A stretch of DNA of 64,000 bases, taken from assembly GCF_014170335.1 (NCBI RefSeq), contig NZ_LZZS01000038.1, positions 124,001 through 188,000 on the forward strand, in the 5' to 3' direction. Every line of letters begins with the position of its first letter. The stretch's first letter is position 1. This stretch comes from Achromobacter sp. UMC46 (lineage in GTDB: Bacteria; Pseudomonadota; Gammaproteobacteria; Burkholderiales; Burkholderiaceae_B). Below are positions 26,101 through 34,638 of the stretch, one piece after another. The position numbers and the translations under genes are program-made. Under the pieces are notes generated by a model. The model had not been told where the DNA came from and did no database searches. It saw only the letters and a program-made list of their open reading frames with translations.

Positions 26101-27890
26101 TCAAGCAGGTGGCGTCGGGCCGTTTCGGCGTGACCGCCGAGTACCTGTCGTCTGCCGACCAGATCCAGATCAAGATGGCGCAGGGCGCCAAGCCCGGCGA
26201 AGGCGGCCAACTGCCCGGCCACAAGGTGTCGGAATACATCGCCAAGCTGCGCTACTCGGTGCCGGGCGTGGGCCTGATTTCGCCCCCGCCGCACCATGAC
26301 ATCTATTCGATCGAAGACTTGGCCCAGCTGATCCACGATCTGAAGAACGTGAATTCCAAGGCATCCGTGTCGGTCAAGCTCGTGTCCGAAGTGGGCGTGG
26401 GCACGGTCGCCGCCGGCGTCGCCAAGGCCAAGGCCGACCACGTCGTGATCGCCGGCCATGACGGCGGCACGGGCGCGTCCCCGGTGTCGTCCATCAAGCA
26501 CGTGGGCACGCCGTGGGAACTGGGCCTGGCCGAAACGCAACAGACGCTGGTGCTGAACCGCCTGCGCAGCCGCATCCGCGTGCAGGCCGACGGCCAGATG
26601 AAGACCGGCCGCGACGTCGTCATCGGCGCGCTGCTGGGCGCCGACGAGTTCGGCTTCGCCACGGCGCCGCTGGTCGTGGAAGGCTGCATCATGATGCGCA
26701 AGTGCCACCTGAACACCTGCCCGGTGGGCGTGGCCACGCAAGACCCGGTCCTGCGCAAGAAATTCCAGGGCAAACCCGAGCACGTCGTGAACTTCTTCTT
26801 CTTCATCGCCGAGGAAGTGCGCGAAATCATGGCCCAGCTGGGCATCCGCAAGTTCGACGACCTGATCGGCCGCGCCGATCTGCTGGACATGCGTTCGGGC
26901 GTCGAGCACTGGAAGGCGCAAGGGCTGGACTTTGCCCGCGTGTTCCATCAAACGCAGTCGGATGCCGACGTGCGCCAGACCGAAGAGCAGGACCACGGCC
27001 TGGCCGGCGCGCTGGACCACCAGTTGATCGACCGCAGCCGCCCCGCGCTGGAACGCGGCGAAAAGGTGTCCTTCATCGTGCCGGTGCGCAACCGCAACCG
27101 CACGATCGGCGCCATGCTGTCGGGCGCCGTGGCCTCGCGCTACGGCCACGACGGCCTGCCGGACGACACCATCCACATCCAGTGCAACGGCACCGCCGGC
27201 CAGAGCTTCGGCGCGTTCCTGGCGCACGGGATCACGATGGATCTGGTGGGCGAAGGCAACGACTACGTGGGCAAGGGCTTGTCCGGCGGCCGCATCATCG
27301 TGCGCTCGCCCAACGACTTCCGCGGCTTCGGCCCCGACCACATCATCGCCGGCAACACCGTGCTGTACGGCGCGCTGGCAGGCGAGGCGTTCTTCAACGG
27401 CGTGGCCGGCGAACGCTTCGCGGTGCGCAATTCGGGCGCCGCGACGGTGGTGGAAGGCACGGGCGACCACGGCTGCGAATACATGACGGGCGGCACGGTC
27501 GTGGTGCTGGGCGCCACGGGCCGCAACTTCGCGGCCGGCATGTCGGGCGGCGTGGCTTACGTCTGGGATCCGGAACGCACGCTCAAGCACCGCGTCAACC
27601 TGTCCATGGTGGAACTGGAAGGCGTGGTGCCGCATGCGGAACAGCAGGCGCTGAACAATATCGACATCTGGCACAGCGCGCAGCGCGGTGGCGAACGCGA
27701 GACGGATGAAACCATCCTGCGCCGCCTGGTGGAAGACCACTTCCGCTACACCGGCAGCTACCGCGCCCGCGAGATCCTGGGCGACTGGGAAGCCTCGCGC
27801 GGCAAATTCGTAAAGATCATGCCGACGGACTACCGTCGCGCATTGGGTGAAATGTGGCGTGCAGCCAATCAGCAACAACTGGCTGCGTGA
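23151..27890 (+). CDS. gltB: Glutamate synthase (NADPH) large subunit
   Basis: GOGAT alpha subunit (1579 residues). It takes ammonia from glutamine and adds it to 2-oxoglutarate to give glutamate. The N-terminal amidotransferase nucleophile is Cys41 (DACGVGF) after a ~40-residue propeptide that is removed. SNTFPAWPLAHPYRMIAHNGEINT-like residues follow (RFSTNTFPAWPL seen). The FMN domain has SLGSISTEAHSVLA and KPGEGGQLPGHKVS. The [3Fe-4S] cysteines are in CIMMRKCHLNTCPVG (C-x5-C-x4-C). The beta-helix C-terminus carries GGRIIVRSP and repeated Gly motifs. GGAG precedes the ATG at 23151; an upstream GTG-type extension lacks conservation. gltD starts eight bases after the stop. Confidence 0.98.
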   Translation: MPQITPIESCPTPKATPIDASRIGLPAAQGLYHPKNEHDACGVGFVAHIKGKKSHAIIQQGLKILENLDHRGAVGADKLMGDGAGILIQIPDTLYRDELGQQGIVLPPPGEYGVAMVFLPKETASRLACEQELERSVRAEGQVVLGWRNVPVDVDMPMSPTVRECEPVIRQLFIGRGADVMVPDALERKLYVIRKTASHAIQNMHLAHGKEYFVPSASVRTVVYKGLLLADQVGRYYRDLADTRAVSALALVHQRFSTNTFPAWPLAHPYRMIAHNGEINTVKGNFNWLRAREGMMQSAVLGDDLKKLYPIVYEGQSDTATFDNCLELLVNSGYSLAHAMMMMIPEAWEQHTQMDESRRAFYEYHAAMMEPWDGPAAVAFTDGRQIGATLDRNGLRPARYLVTDDDMVILASEAGTLSIPENRIVKKWRLQPGKMFLIDLEQGRIIDDAEIKLQLANSRPYRQWIERLQIKLESLPAPRQVAVATQSSVSLLDRQQAFGWTQEDYKFILEPMASTGEEVIGSMGNDAPLAVLSDRAKPFYNYFRQLFAQVTNPPIDPIREQLVMSLVSFIGPKPNLLDINNVNPPLRLEVSQPVLDFAAMAQIRDIEQVTGKKFRSFELDITYPAAWGPEGIEARVAALCARAVDAVQSGYNILIVSDRLVDSERVAIPALLATSAVHQHLIRAGLRTNTGLVVETGSAREVHHFALLGGYGAEAIHPYLALESLGKLNDPEKAVKNFIKAIGKGLNKVMSKMGISTYMSYTGAQIFEAVGLQSGLVNKYFTGTSSNIEGIGIFQVAEEALRQHRAAFSTDPVLANDLDAGGEYAYRVRGEEHMWTPDSIAKLQHASRANNYRTYKEYAQIINDQSRRHMTLRGLFEFRFDPSRAIPLDDVESAKDIVKRFATGAMSLGSISTEAHSVLAVAMNRIGGKSNTGEGGEDELRYRAEMREGKSTIKDGDTLASLLGSDRIEADVVLKKGDSLRSKIKQVASGRFGVTAEYLSSADQIQIKMAQGAKPGEGGQLPGHKVSEYIAKLRYSVPGVGLISPPPHHDIYSIEDLAQLIHDLKNVNSKASVSVKLVSEVGVGTVAAGVAKAKADHVVIAGHDGGTGASPVSSIKHVGTPWELGLAETQQTLVLNRLRSRIRVQADGQMKTGRDVVIGALLGADEFGFATAPLVVEGCIMMRKCHLNTCPVGVATQDPVLRKKFQGKPEHVVNFFFFIAEEVREIMAQLGIRKFDDLIGRADLLDMRSGVEHWKAQGLDFARVFHQTQSDADVRQTEEQDHGLAGALDHQLIDRSRPALERGEKVSFIVPVRNRNRTIGAMLSGAVASRYGHDGLPDDTIHIQCNGTAGQSFGAFLAHGITMDLVGEGNDYVGKGLSGGRIIVRSPNDFRGFGPDHIIAGNTVLYGALAGEAFFNGVAGERFAVRNSGAATVVEGTGDHGCEYMTGGTVVVLGATGRNFAAGMSGGVAYVWDPERTLKHRVNLSMVELEGVVPHAEQQALNNIDIWHSAQRGGERETDETILRRLVEDHFRYTGSYRAREILGDWEASRGKFVKIMPTDYRRALGEMWRAANQQQLAA

Positions 27891-27898
27891 GGGATACC

Positions 27899-29365
27899 AT
27901 GGGAAAGATTACCGGCTTTATGGAATTTCAGCGTCTGCAGGAGGCCTCCGAGGCCCCACAGAAGCGGCTGAAGAACTGGCGCGAATTCGTGCTGCACCTG
28001 ACCGACGACCAGGCCAAGCAGCAAGCCGCGCGCTGCATGGACTGCGGCATCCCGTTCTGCAACAACGGCTGCCCGGTCAACAACATCATCCCCGACTGGA
28101 ATGACCTGGTGTACAAGCAGGACTGGCGCCGCGCGCTGGACGTGCTGCACTCCACCAACAACTTCCCCGAATTCACCGGCCGCATCTGCCCGGCGCCGTG
28201 TGAAGCTGCCTGTACCTTGAACATCAACAGCGACGCTGTCGGCATCAAGTCCATCGAGCACGCGATCATCGACAAGGGTTGGGCCGAAGGCTGGGTCGCG
28301 CCGCTGGTGCCGGCCAAAAAGACGGGCAAGAAGGTCGCGGTCGTGGGCTCCGGCCCCGCCGGCATGGCGTGCGCGCAGCAGCTGGCGCGCGCCGGCCACT
28401 CCGTGACGCTGTTCGAAAAGAGCGACCGCATCGGCGGCCTGCTGCGCTACGGCATCCCCGACTTCAAGCTGGAAAAGCACCAGATCGACCGCCGCATCTC
28501 GCAGATGGAAGCCGAGGGCGTGGAATTCGCGCCGTCGACCTACATCGGCAACCCGAAGGACCCGGTAGCCGACGGCCTGACCGTGCGCACGCCGGATTCG
28601 CTGAAGGCGGAATTCGACGCGATCGTCATGACCGGCGGCTCCGAGACCCCGCGCGACCTGCCCGTGCCGGGCCGCGAGCTGTCGGGCGTGTACTACGCCA
28701 TGGACTTCCTGCGCCAGCAGAACAAGGCGGTCGCTGGCGACCGCCTGACCGACCAGACGCTTGCCAAGGGCAAGCACGTGGTCGTCATCGGCGGCGGCGA
28801 CACGGGTTCCGATTGCGTGGGCACCAGCAACCGCCACGGCGCGGCCTCGGTCACGCAGTTCGAACTGATGCCCCAGCCGCCCGAGTCCGAAAACAAGACC
28901 ATGACGTGGCCGTACTGGCCGTTGAAGATGCGCACGTCGTCGTCCCACGAAGAAGGCTGCGAGCGCGACTGGTCCGTGACCACCAAGCTGTTCAAGGGCA
29001 GCAACGGAAAGGTCGAGAAACTGGTCGGCGCCCGCGTCGAGTGGTTCAAGGACGACGCCACCGGCCAGATGAAGATGCGCGAAGTCGAAGGCTCGGAATT
29101 CGAGATCAAGGCTGACCTGATTCTGCTGGCCATGGGCTTCGTGGCGCCCGTGCAGACGGTGCTGGACGCGTTCGGCGTGGACCGCGACGCGCGCGGCAAC
29201 GTGCGCGCCAACACGGACGACTACCGCACCAACGTGGAGAAGGTGTTTGCCGCGGGCGACATGCGCCGGGGCCAGTCGCTGGTGGTCTGGGCCATCCGCG
29301 AAGGCCGCCAGTGCGCGCGATCGGTGGACGCCTACCTGATGGGCGCAAGCGAACTGCCGCGCTGA
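27899..29365 (+). CDS. gltD: Glutamate synthase small subunit
   Basis: GOGAT beta subunit (488 residues) passes electrons from NADPH through FAD and [4Fe-4S] clusters to GltB. The N-terminal cysteine region (RCMDCGIPFCNNGCPVNN, then CPAPCEAAC) binds the iron-sulfur clusters. The FAD motif is GSGPAGMACAQQLARAG (about 150-166) and the NADPH motif is VVIGGGDTGSDCVGT (about 297-311). AAGDMRRGQSLVVWAI closes the FAD site. Start chosen at 27899 (MGKITGF) as in the family; a longer in-frame start overlaps gltB. Confidence 0.98.
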   Translation: MGKITGFMEFQRLQEASEAPQKRLKNWREFVLHLTDDQAKQQAARCMDCGIPFCNNGCPVNNIIPDWNDLVYKQDWRRALDVLHSTNNFPEFTGRICPAPCEAACTLNINSDAVGIKSIEHAIIDKGWAEGWVAPLVPAKKTGKKVAVVGSGPAGMACAQQLARAGHSVTLFEKSDRIGGLLRYGIPDFKLEKHQIDRRISQMEAEGVEFAPSTYIGNPKDPVADGLTVRTPDSLKAEFDAIVMTGGSETPRDLPVPGRELSGVYYAMDFLRQQNKAVAGDRLTDQTLAKGKHVVVIGGGDTGSDCVGTSNRHGAASVTQFELMPQPPESENKTMTWPYWPLKMRTSSSHEEGCERDWSVTTKLFKGSNGKVEKLVGARVEWFKDDATGQMKMREVEGSEFEIKADLILLAMGFVAPVQTVLDAFGVDRDARGNVRANTDDYRTNVEKVFAAGDMRRGQSLVVWAIREGRQCARSVDAYLMGASELPR

Positions 29366-29390
29366 TCCTTTTTCGACCCGGCAATACCCG

Positions 29391-29427
29391 TTCGCCGCCT
29401 TCGCGCCCACCGCGCCAAGGCGGCGAA
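29391..29427 (+). terminator. Hairpin after gltBD
   Basis: TTCGCCGCCTT and AAGGCGGCGAA, 11 perfect base pairs with a CGCG/CGCG inner stem, 26 bases past the gltD stop; only a short T-run (CTTTC) follows. Confidence 0.65.
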
Positions 29428-29513
29428 TGCTTTCAGGCAGACGACATTCTCGTTTCCGTAAGATGCGGCATCGCTTCCTTCCGATGCGCCATCACCTCCT
29501 TTAAGTTTCCGCC

Positions 29514-30086
29514 ATGTCCGCCGACGCGCCCCTTGCTCCCCCCTCCTTGCCGCAGATCTTCCTGGCCTTCACCAAAGTCGGCCTGACGAGTTTCGGCGGC
29601 GGCCTGAGCGGCTGGATGATGCGTGAATTCGTGCAGCAGCGGCGCTGGATGTCCGAGTCCGATTTCCTGTCAGGGCTGGCGCTTGCGCAGTCCTTTCCCG
29701 GCGTGAACGTGGTGAACCTGGCCATCTGGATCGGCTTCCGGCTGCGCGGCGGGCCCGGCGCGTTGTTGGGCGGCCTGGGCATCACCGTGCCGCCGATGCT
29801 GGTGGCGATCGCGCTGGCGGCGCTGTTCGCCAGCATGGCGCAGTCGCACGGCCTGCACGTGGCGATGGCCGGCGTGGCGGCCGCCGCGGTAGGCGTATCG
29901 CTGCAGACGGGCCTGCGCGCGGCGCGGCGGGCCTTGATCGGCCGCGTGCCCGCCGCGATCATGGCGTGCACCTTCGCCGCCATCTTCCTGCTGCGCCTGC
30001 CGCTGCTGTGGGTGGTGGGCGTGATGGCGCCGCTGTCGATCTTCATCGCCTACACACGCATCCGCCGGCAGGAGTCCCGGAAATGA
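29514..30086 (+). CDS. Chromate transporter, short-chain subunit 1
   Basis: A 190-residue membrane protein of the CHR family, monodomain form. The N-terminal motif FTKVGLTSFGGGLSGWM (about 19-35) and the helix motif GLALAQSFPGVNVVNLAIWIG are the conserved chromate-transporter signatures. Together with the next gene it forms the paired short-chain type, thought to export chromate by working as a heterodimer. Real substrates of many CHR proteins are unknown. It overlaps the following start by four bases (ATGA). Confidence 0.85.
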   Translation: MSADAPLAPPSLPQIFLAFTKVGLTSFGGGLSGWMMREFVQQRRWMSESDFLSGLALAQSFPGVNVVNLAIWIGFRLRGGPGALLGGLGITVPPMLVAIALAALFASMAQSHGLHVAMAGVAAAAVGVSLQTGLRAARRALIGRVPAAIMACTFAAIFLLRLPLLWVVGVMAPLSIFIAYTRIRRQESRK

Positions 30087-30610
30087 ACCTGGAGACACTT
30101 CACGACCTGTTCGCGGTGTTCACGCCGCTGTCGTTCCTGACCGTCGGCGGCGGCCAGAGCATCCTGCCCGACATCCATCGCCAGGCGGTGGACAGCTATG
30201 GCTGGATCAACGACGCGCAGTTCCTGGACTACTTCGCGCTGTCGCGCATCACGCCGGGCCCGGCGTCGCTGCTGGTGACGCTAATCGGTTGGCATGTGGG
30301 CGGCTGGGCCGGCGCCATCGCCGCATCGATCGCGATCTTCCTGCCGTGCTCGCTGCTGATCTACGCGTTGGCGCGCGTGTGGGCGCGATACCGGCGCACG
30401 GTCTGCATCCGCGCGATCGAAGCGGGCCTGGTGCCGGTGGCGGCGGGCATGATCCTGGCGTCGTCCTGCACCCTGCTGCGCGCGGCCGAAGGCGGGGCGT
30501 GGGCCTGGGGCGTGGCGGCCCTGTCGACCGCCGCGCTGGTCTACACGCGCGTCAGCCCGTTCCTCATGCTGGGCCTGGGCGCGGTGGTGTTTTTGGCCGC
30601 GCTTGCGTAG
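30083..30610 (+). CDS. Chromate transporter, short-chain subunit 2
   Basis: The partner CHR domain (175 residues), with FTPLSFLTVGGGQSILPDIH near the N-terminus and ALSRITPGPASLLVTLIGW, equivalent to the signatures of subunit 1. GGAGTCCC lies upstream of the ATG inside the first gene. An extra upstream in-frame ATG lies deep in gene 1 and is rejected. In the heterodimer model the two subunits are inserted with opposite topology. Confidence 0.85.
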   Translation: MNLETLHDLFAVFTPLSFLTVGGGQSILPDIHRQAVDSYGWINDAQFLDYFALSRITPGPASLLVTLIGWHVGGWAGAIAASIAIFLPCSLLIYALARVWARYRRTVCIRAIEAGLVPVAAGMILASSCTLLRAAEGGAWAWGVAALSTAALVYTRVSPFLMLGLGAVVFLAALA

Positions 30611-30666
30611 GATCCATCCGATTCTTGTTGCCTGTCTGCCACGGGCGCGCTCCATCTTTTCACGGT

Positions 30667-30680
30667 TTGACACATATCAA
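30667..30680. promoter_or_regulatory. FNR/ANR-like box upstream of ompW
   Basis: TTGACACATATCAA fits TTGAT-N4-ATCAA with one mismatch, centred 72 bases before the ompW ATG. If it activates from -41.5, transcription would start near 30715. Confidence 0.6.
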
Positions 30681-30745
30681 TCTGCCCCTGGGCCAGGTTT
30701 GAGAACCTGTGGTCTCACCCTCATGGAAAGATCGGAGAAGAAAAA

Positions 30746-31384
30746 ATGTTTTCGCTGAACGGGCGTTTCCGCGCCACCGCCATCGCCGGGCTGATCGCCG
30801 CCGGCGCACTCGCCGCTCCCGCGCATGCCCATGAGGCAGGCGACGTGCTGTTCCGCGTGGGCGTGACGCAGGTCCGTCCGTCGTCCGACAACGGCACGGT
30901 GCTGGACGGCAGCGTCAAGCTCGACGTCAACAACAACGTGCGCCCGAGCTTCACGCTGGGCTACATGGTGACGCGCAACATCGGCATCGAACTGCTGGGC
31001 GCCTGGCCGTTCGAACACGACGTCAGCGGCAGCGGCCTGGGCAAGATCGGCTCCAGCAAGCAATTGCCGCCCACGCTCAGCCTGCAATGGCACATCCTGC
31101 CCGACAGCATGATCCAGCCCTACATCGGCGTCGGCATCAACTACACGCACTTCTTCGACACCAAGGCCGAAGGCCCGTTGAAGGGATCGGACCTGAAGCT
31201 GGGCGATTCCTGGGGCGTGGCCGCGCAGTTGGGCGCGGACTTCAAAATCAACGAACGCTGGTTCATGAACGCCGACATCCGCTACATCGACATCCGCTCG
31301 AAGGTGAAGCTGGACGGCCAGCACATCGGCACCGCGCGCATCGATCCGTGGGTGGCGACGCTGGGGGTCGGCTACCGCTTCTAA
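30746..31384 (+). CDS. ompW: OmpW-family outer membrane protein
   Basis: A 212-residue eight-stranded outer-membrane barrel. A signal peptide ends at AHA (about residue 28). The mature part carries OmpW signatures: VRVGVTQVRP-type first strand (FRVGVTQVRPSSDN), NIGIELLGAWPFEHD, QPYIGVGINYTHFF, GVAAQLGADFKINERWF and the C-terminal GVGYRF with terminal Phe for BAM recognition. OmpW is associated with small hydrophobic or anionic molecules and with the oxic/anoxic shift. CGGAGAAG precedes the ATG. It has a strong terminator and an FNR-like operator. Confidence 0.95.
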   Translation: MFSLNGRFRATAIAGLIAAGALAAPAHAHEAGDVLFRVGVTQVRPSSDNGTVLDGSVKLDVNNNVRPSFTLGYMVTRNIGIELLGAWPFEHDVSGSGLGKIGSSKQLPPTLSLQWHILPDSMIQPYIGVGINYTHFFDTKAEGPLKGSDLKLGDSWGVAAQLGADFKINERWFMNADIRYIDIRSKVKLDGQHIGTARIDPWVATLGVGYRF

Positions 31385-31407
31385 GCGACTGGCTGGAAGG
31401 ACTGCAC

Positions 31408-31443
31408 GGGTTGCGCGCGGGTTGCCGCGCGCAACCCGTTTTT
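31408..31443 (+). terminator. ompW terminator
   Basis: A 13-bp perfect stem (31408-31420 with 31425-31437), four-base loop, then GTTTTT. It lies between convergent ompW and the lysR-type gene. Confidence 0.9.
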
Positions 31444-31459
31444 GCTTATTGGCCCGGCG

Positions 31460-32332
31460 CTATCGACCCGTCGCTTGCAGCTGTTGCCGCAATGCCTGCA
31501 ACGCAGGGGTGTCGTCATCGGCGCGCCAGACCAGCCGGGTCTGGGCTTGCGCATACGGGCCAGTCAACGCCCTGACGCGGACGGAATGCTCCGCCCCCAG
31601 CACGGCCAGCACGGAACGCGGCACAATGGCCACGCCAGACCCTGCCGCCACGCACGCCACGATGGCGTGATACGACGCGAATTCCATCACCCTGCCCGGC
31701 GCAAGGCCTTCGTGGTTCAGCCACGACTCCAGGATGCGCCGGTACGAACACCCGGCCGCGAACGCGATGACGGTGCGGCCGCCCAGGTCGCGGGCGCTGG
31801 CGATTTCGCCCCAGGCCAGCGGTGAGATCAGCGTGAGTTCCTCTTTGAAGGCATCCATGCCCGCCAGGCCGTCGGCCGGAAACGGCTCGGCCACGAATGC
31901 CGCCTCGATCTCGTAGTCGCGCACCTTGGCCGCCAGCGCGCCGGATGTCCCGGTGACCAGCTCGATCCCCACCTGCGGCCAGGCCGCGTGATAGGCCGCC
32001 AGGATCGGCGGCAGGCGGGCTGCGGCCGTGCTTTCCATGGTGCCGATGCGCAGCACGCCTCGCGGCGCGCCGTCACGCACCGCGGCCTGCGCCTCGTCCG
32101 ACAAGCGCAGCAGGCGATCGGCGTACGACAGCAGCACGCGCCCCTGGTCCGACAGCACCAGCCGGCGGTTCTGGCGCCGGAAAAGCGGAGCCTCCAGCGA
32201 GGCCTCCAATTGCTTCAGGCGGGTCGACACATTGGACTGCACCCGGTTCAGATGCTGGGCCGCGCGCGCCACGCCGCCCTGATCGGCCACCGCCTTGAAG
32301 ATCTGCAACGCGTCGAGATCCAAGTTTCTCAT
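31460..32332 (-). CDS. LysR-type transcriptional regulator
   Basis: A 290-residue LTTR. The winged-helix DNA-binding domain is at residues 1-65 (LDALQIFKAVADQGGVARAA, then LNRVQSNVSTRLKQLE). The effector-binding domain follows (LRIGTMESTAAARLPPIL and so on). It is divergent from the YbfB-type MFS gene with a 64-base spacer carrying two palindromes, the usual arrangement for a LysR regulator of its neighbour. The effector is unknown; the operon it faces suggests a small organic acid or nitro/nitronate compound. Confidence 0.92.
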   Translation of the reverse strand: MRNLDLDALQIFKAVADQGGVARAAQHLNRVQSNVSTRLKQLEASLEAPLFRRQNRRLVLSDQGRVLLSYADRLLRLSDEAQAAVRDGAPRGVLRIGTMESTAAARLPPILAAYHAAWPQVGIELVTGTSGALAAKVRDYEIEAAFVAEPFPADGLAGMDAFKEELTLISPLAWGEIASARDLGGRTVIAFAAGCSYRRILESWLNHEGLAPGRVMEFASYHAIVACVAAGSGVAIVPRSVLAVLGAEHSVRVRALTGPYAQAQTRLVWRADDDTPALQALRQQLQATGR

Positions 32333-32335
32333 TTC

Positions 32336-32367
32336 AAGAACCTATGTTCTTAATAATTCACTATTAA
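32336..32367. promoter_or_regulatory. Overlapping palindromes in the lysR-MFS divergent spacer
   Basis: AAGAAC-CTAT-GTTCTT (32336-32351) and TTAATA-ATTCAC-TATTAA (32350-32367), both perfect and sharing two bases. They are candidate LysR-type operators between the divergent starts. Confidence 0.6.
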
Positions 32368-32396
32368 AGATATTAGTACAGCCGTAGAGTGGACGC

Positions 32397-33620
32397 ATGT
32401 CAACGCCTGCTTACCCTTCCGTTCCCGATTCCCGCAGCGCCGCCAGCCTGGCCTGGCCGGCCGCGCTGGCGCTGGCTGCCGCCATGGGGATCGGCCGTTT
32501 CGCCTTCACGCCCGTCTGGCCGCTGATGGCGCAGGAAGGGGGCTTGTCGCTGGCGCAGGGCAGCTGGATCGCCTCGGCCAACTACGCGGGCTACCTGCTG
32601 GGCGCCCTGGCCGCCGTGGCCTGGCCCGTGCGCCATCCCCGCGGCCAGCTGGCGCTGAGCCTGCTGGCCGTGGCGCTGCTGACGCTGGCCATGCCGCTTG
32701 TCCACGACGTCGCGTTCTGGTGCGTGTTGCGGCTTGCCGCGGGCTACGCCAGCGCCAGCGCCTTCATCTGCGTGGCCGGATGGCGGCCCGTGCCGGCGGG
32801 CGATCCGCGCGAACCCGCCGCATCCGCGGTGACGTATGCCGGCGTGGGCGCGGGCATCGCGCTGACCGGGCTGGCCTGCCTGGCCCTGATGGCATGGGGC
32901 GTCCGCGCCGACGGCATGTGGCTGGCCCTGGGGGGATTGACGCTGGCCCTGTCCGCCATCGCCGGGCCCGGGCTGAATCGGCCCACCGCCTCGGGCCGGC
33001 CGTCCGCCGGCGCCGCGCAACCGGCCCGGCTGCCCCGCGTCATTCCGCGCCTGGCGCTGCACTATGGCGTATTCGGCGTGGGCTACATCATTCCCGCCAC
33101 TTTCCTGCCCGCGATGGCCAAGGAGGTCATCCCGGACCCGGCGGTCTTCGGGTGGGCCTGGCCCTTGTTCGGGCTGGCCGCGGCCGTGTCCTGCCTATTG
33201 GTACCCAAGCTTGCCCGTGGACGCGACGACAAGCGCGTCTGGCAGGGCGCGCAGGCGCTGATGGCGCTGGGCATGCTGGCCGTGGCGCTCTGGCACCACA
33301 TCGCCGCCGTGATCGTGGCCGCGCTGCTGGTGGGCGGCACCTTCATGGTGATCACGCAGGCGGGCATGCTGACCGCCCGGGGCGCCGCCGGCGCCGCGGC
33401 GCCCCGGGCCGCCGCCGTCATGACGGCGGCGTTCGCCGCCGGACAGATCCTGGGGCCGCTGCTGGCGTCATGGGCGTCGCGCTGGGGCGCGGGCCTGCCG
33501 CAGGTGCTGGGGGCCGGCGCGGCGCTGCTGGCGCTTTCGGCCTGGCGCTTGGGAAAAATCACGACAGAAGACAAAGGCGCTGGGCATAATGCGAGCGGCC
33601 CGCAGGGCTGCACACATTAA
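32397..33620 (+). CDS. YbfB/YjiJ-family MFS transporter
   Basis: A 407-residue MFS protein of about 12 helices. The N-terminal MGIGRFAFTPVWPLMAQEGG (about 30-49) is the signature of the YbfB/YjiJ subfamily, and SWIASANYAGYLLGAL of helix 2 also matches. The last ~20 residues are polar. It starts a three-gene operon: the Bug-type binding protein follows in 23 bases. The substrate is unknown. Control by the divergent LysR regulator is inferred. Confidence 0.85.
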   Translation: MSTPAYPSVPDSRSAASLAWPAALALAAAMGIGRFAFTPVWPLMAQEGGLSLAQGSWIASANYAGYLLGALAAVAWPVRHPRGQLALSLLAVALLTLAMPLVHDVAFWCVLRLAAGYASASAFICVAGWRPVPAGDPREPAASAVTYAGVGAGIALTGLACLALMAWGVRADGMWLALGGLTLALSAIAGPGLNRPTASGRPSAGAAQPARLPRVIPRLALHYGVFGVGYIIPATFLPAMAKEVIPDPAVFGWAWPLFGLAAAVSCLLVPKLARGRDDKRVWQGAQALMALGMLAVALWHHIAAVIVAALLVGGTFMVITQAGMLTARGAAGAAAPRAAAVMTAAFAAGQILGPLLASWASRWGAGLPQVLGAGAALLALSAWRLGKITTEDKGAGHNASGPQGCTH

Positions 33621-33643
33621 AGAAAAGAGAGGAGTCACCCAGC

Positions 33644-34621
33644 ATGAAATCTTTGCGCCCCCTGATCGCCGCATTGGCGGCCGCGGCCGCTTTCAGCGGC
33701 GCCGCACAGGCCCAGACCGCCGACTGGCCCGCCAAACCCATCACCATGATCGTCCCCTACGCGCCGGGCGGCTTCGCCGACACGCGCGTGCGATTGCTGG
33801 CGCGCAAACTGGGTGAAACGCTGGGCCAACCGATCGTGGTCGAGAACAAGGCGGGCGCCGGCGGCGTGGTCGGCACCAACCTGATCGCCAAGGCGGCGCC
33901 CGACGGCTACACCATCGGTACCGGCAATCTGGCCCCGATGGCGGTGAACCCGTCCTTGATGAAGGAAATGCCGTACAACCCGCAAAAGGACCTGGCGCCC
34001 ATCATCCTGATCGAAAACAGCCCGCTGGTGCTGAGCGTGAACAACGAGCTGCCGGTCAAGACGCTGGCCGACCTGATCGCGCTGGCCAAGAAGCAGCCCG
34101 GCAAGCTGTCCTTCGGGTCGTCGGGCGTGGGCGGCGCGCATCACCTGTCGGGCGAGATGTTCCGCGAGCAGGCCAAGATCGACATCGTGCACGTGCCGTA
34201 CAAGGGCGGCAGCCTGGCGGCGACCGACCTGATGGGCGGCCACATCTCGATGATGTTCGAAATGGGCTATTCCGCGCTGCCGGCCATCCAGGGCGCCAAG
34301 ATCCACCCCATCGCCGTCACGTCCGCCAAGCGCCTGGCCGTGCTGCCCGACGTGCCCACGATGGCCGAATCCGGCCTGCCGGGCTTCGAGTCCTACAACT
34401 GGCAAGGCATCGTCGCCCCCGCCGGCACGCCGGCGCCGATCATCGCGAAGCTCAACGCCGAATTCAACCGCATCCTGAAGGAACCGGATGTGCAGAAGGC
34501 CATCGCCGATACCGGCAGCCAGGTCGGCGGCGGCACGCCCGAGGAATTCGCGGCTTTCATCAAGACCGAAACCGAGAAGTGGGCCCACGTCATCAAGGCT
34601 GGGAACATCCAGCTTCAATAA
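33644..34621 (+). CDS. Bug/TctC-family periplasmic substrate-binding protein
   Basis: A 325-residue tripartite tricarboxylate-transport (TTT) binding protein of the Bug type, hugely expanded in Bordetella and Achromobacter. A signal peptide ends at AQAQ (about residue 24). Then come PAKPITMIVPYAPGGFADT, VVENKAGAGGVVGTNLIAKA, ADGYT-like PDGYTIG, and SFGSSGVGGAHHLSGEMF. Bug proteins bind carboxylates or amides. No TctA/TctB membrane partners are adjacent, so it is an orphan. GAGAGGAGTC precedes the ATG. The nitronate monooxygenase gene follows in 17 bases. Confidence 0.93.
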   Translation: MKSLRPLIAALAAAAAFSGAAQAQTADWPAKPITMIVPYAPGGFADTRVRLLARKLGETLGQPIVVENKAGAGGVVGTNLIAKAAPDGYTIGTGNLAPMAVNPSLMKEMPYNPQKDLAPIILIENSPLVLSVNNELPVKTLADLIALAKKQPGKLSFGSSGVGGAHHLSGEMFREQAKIDIVHVPYKGGSLAATDLMGGHISMMFEMGYSALPAIQGAKIHPIAVTSAKRLAVLPDVPTMAESGLPGFESYNWQGIVAPAGTPAPIIAKLNAEFNRILKEPDVQKAIADTGSQVGGGTPEEFAAFIKTETEKWAHVIKAGNIQLQ

Positions 34622-34638
34622 CCCTTAGGAGTCTTCCC

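Noticed and set aside
23121..27878. A 1585-codon open frame antisense to gltB
   Set aside because: High-GC codon bias leaves the opposite strand free of stops. It lacks a recognisable protein and gltB itself is unambiguous.
29514..30610. One broken full-length chromate transporter gene
   Set aside because: The two halves overlap by four bases with a Shine-Dalgarno for the second, and the short-chain paired form is a known family type.
32336..32367. Rho-independent terminator in the lysR-MFS spacer
   Set aside because: The palindromes are AT-rich and between divergent starts, so they fit operators rather than terminators.
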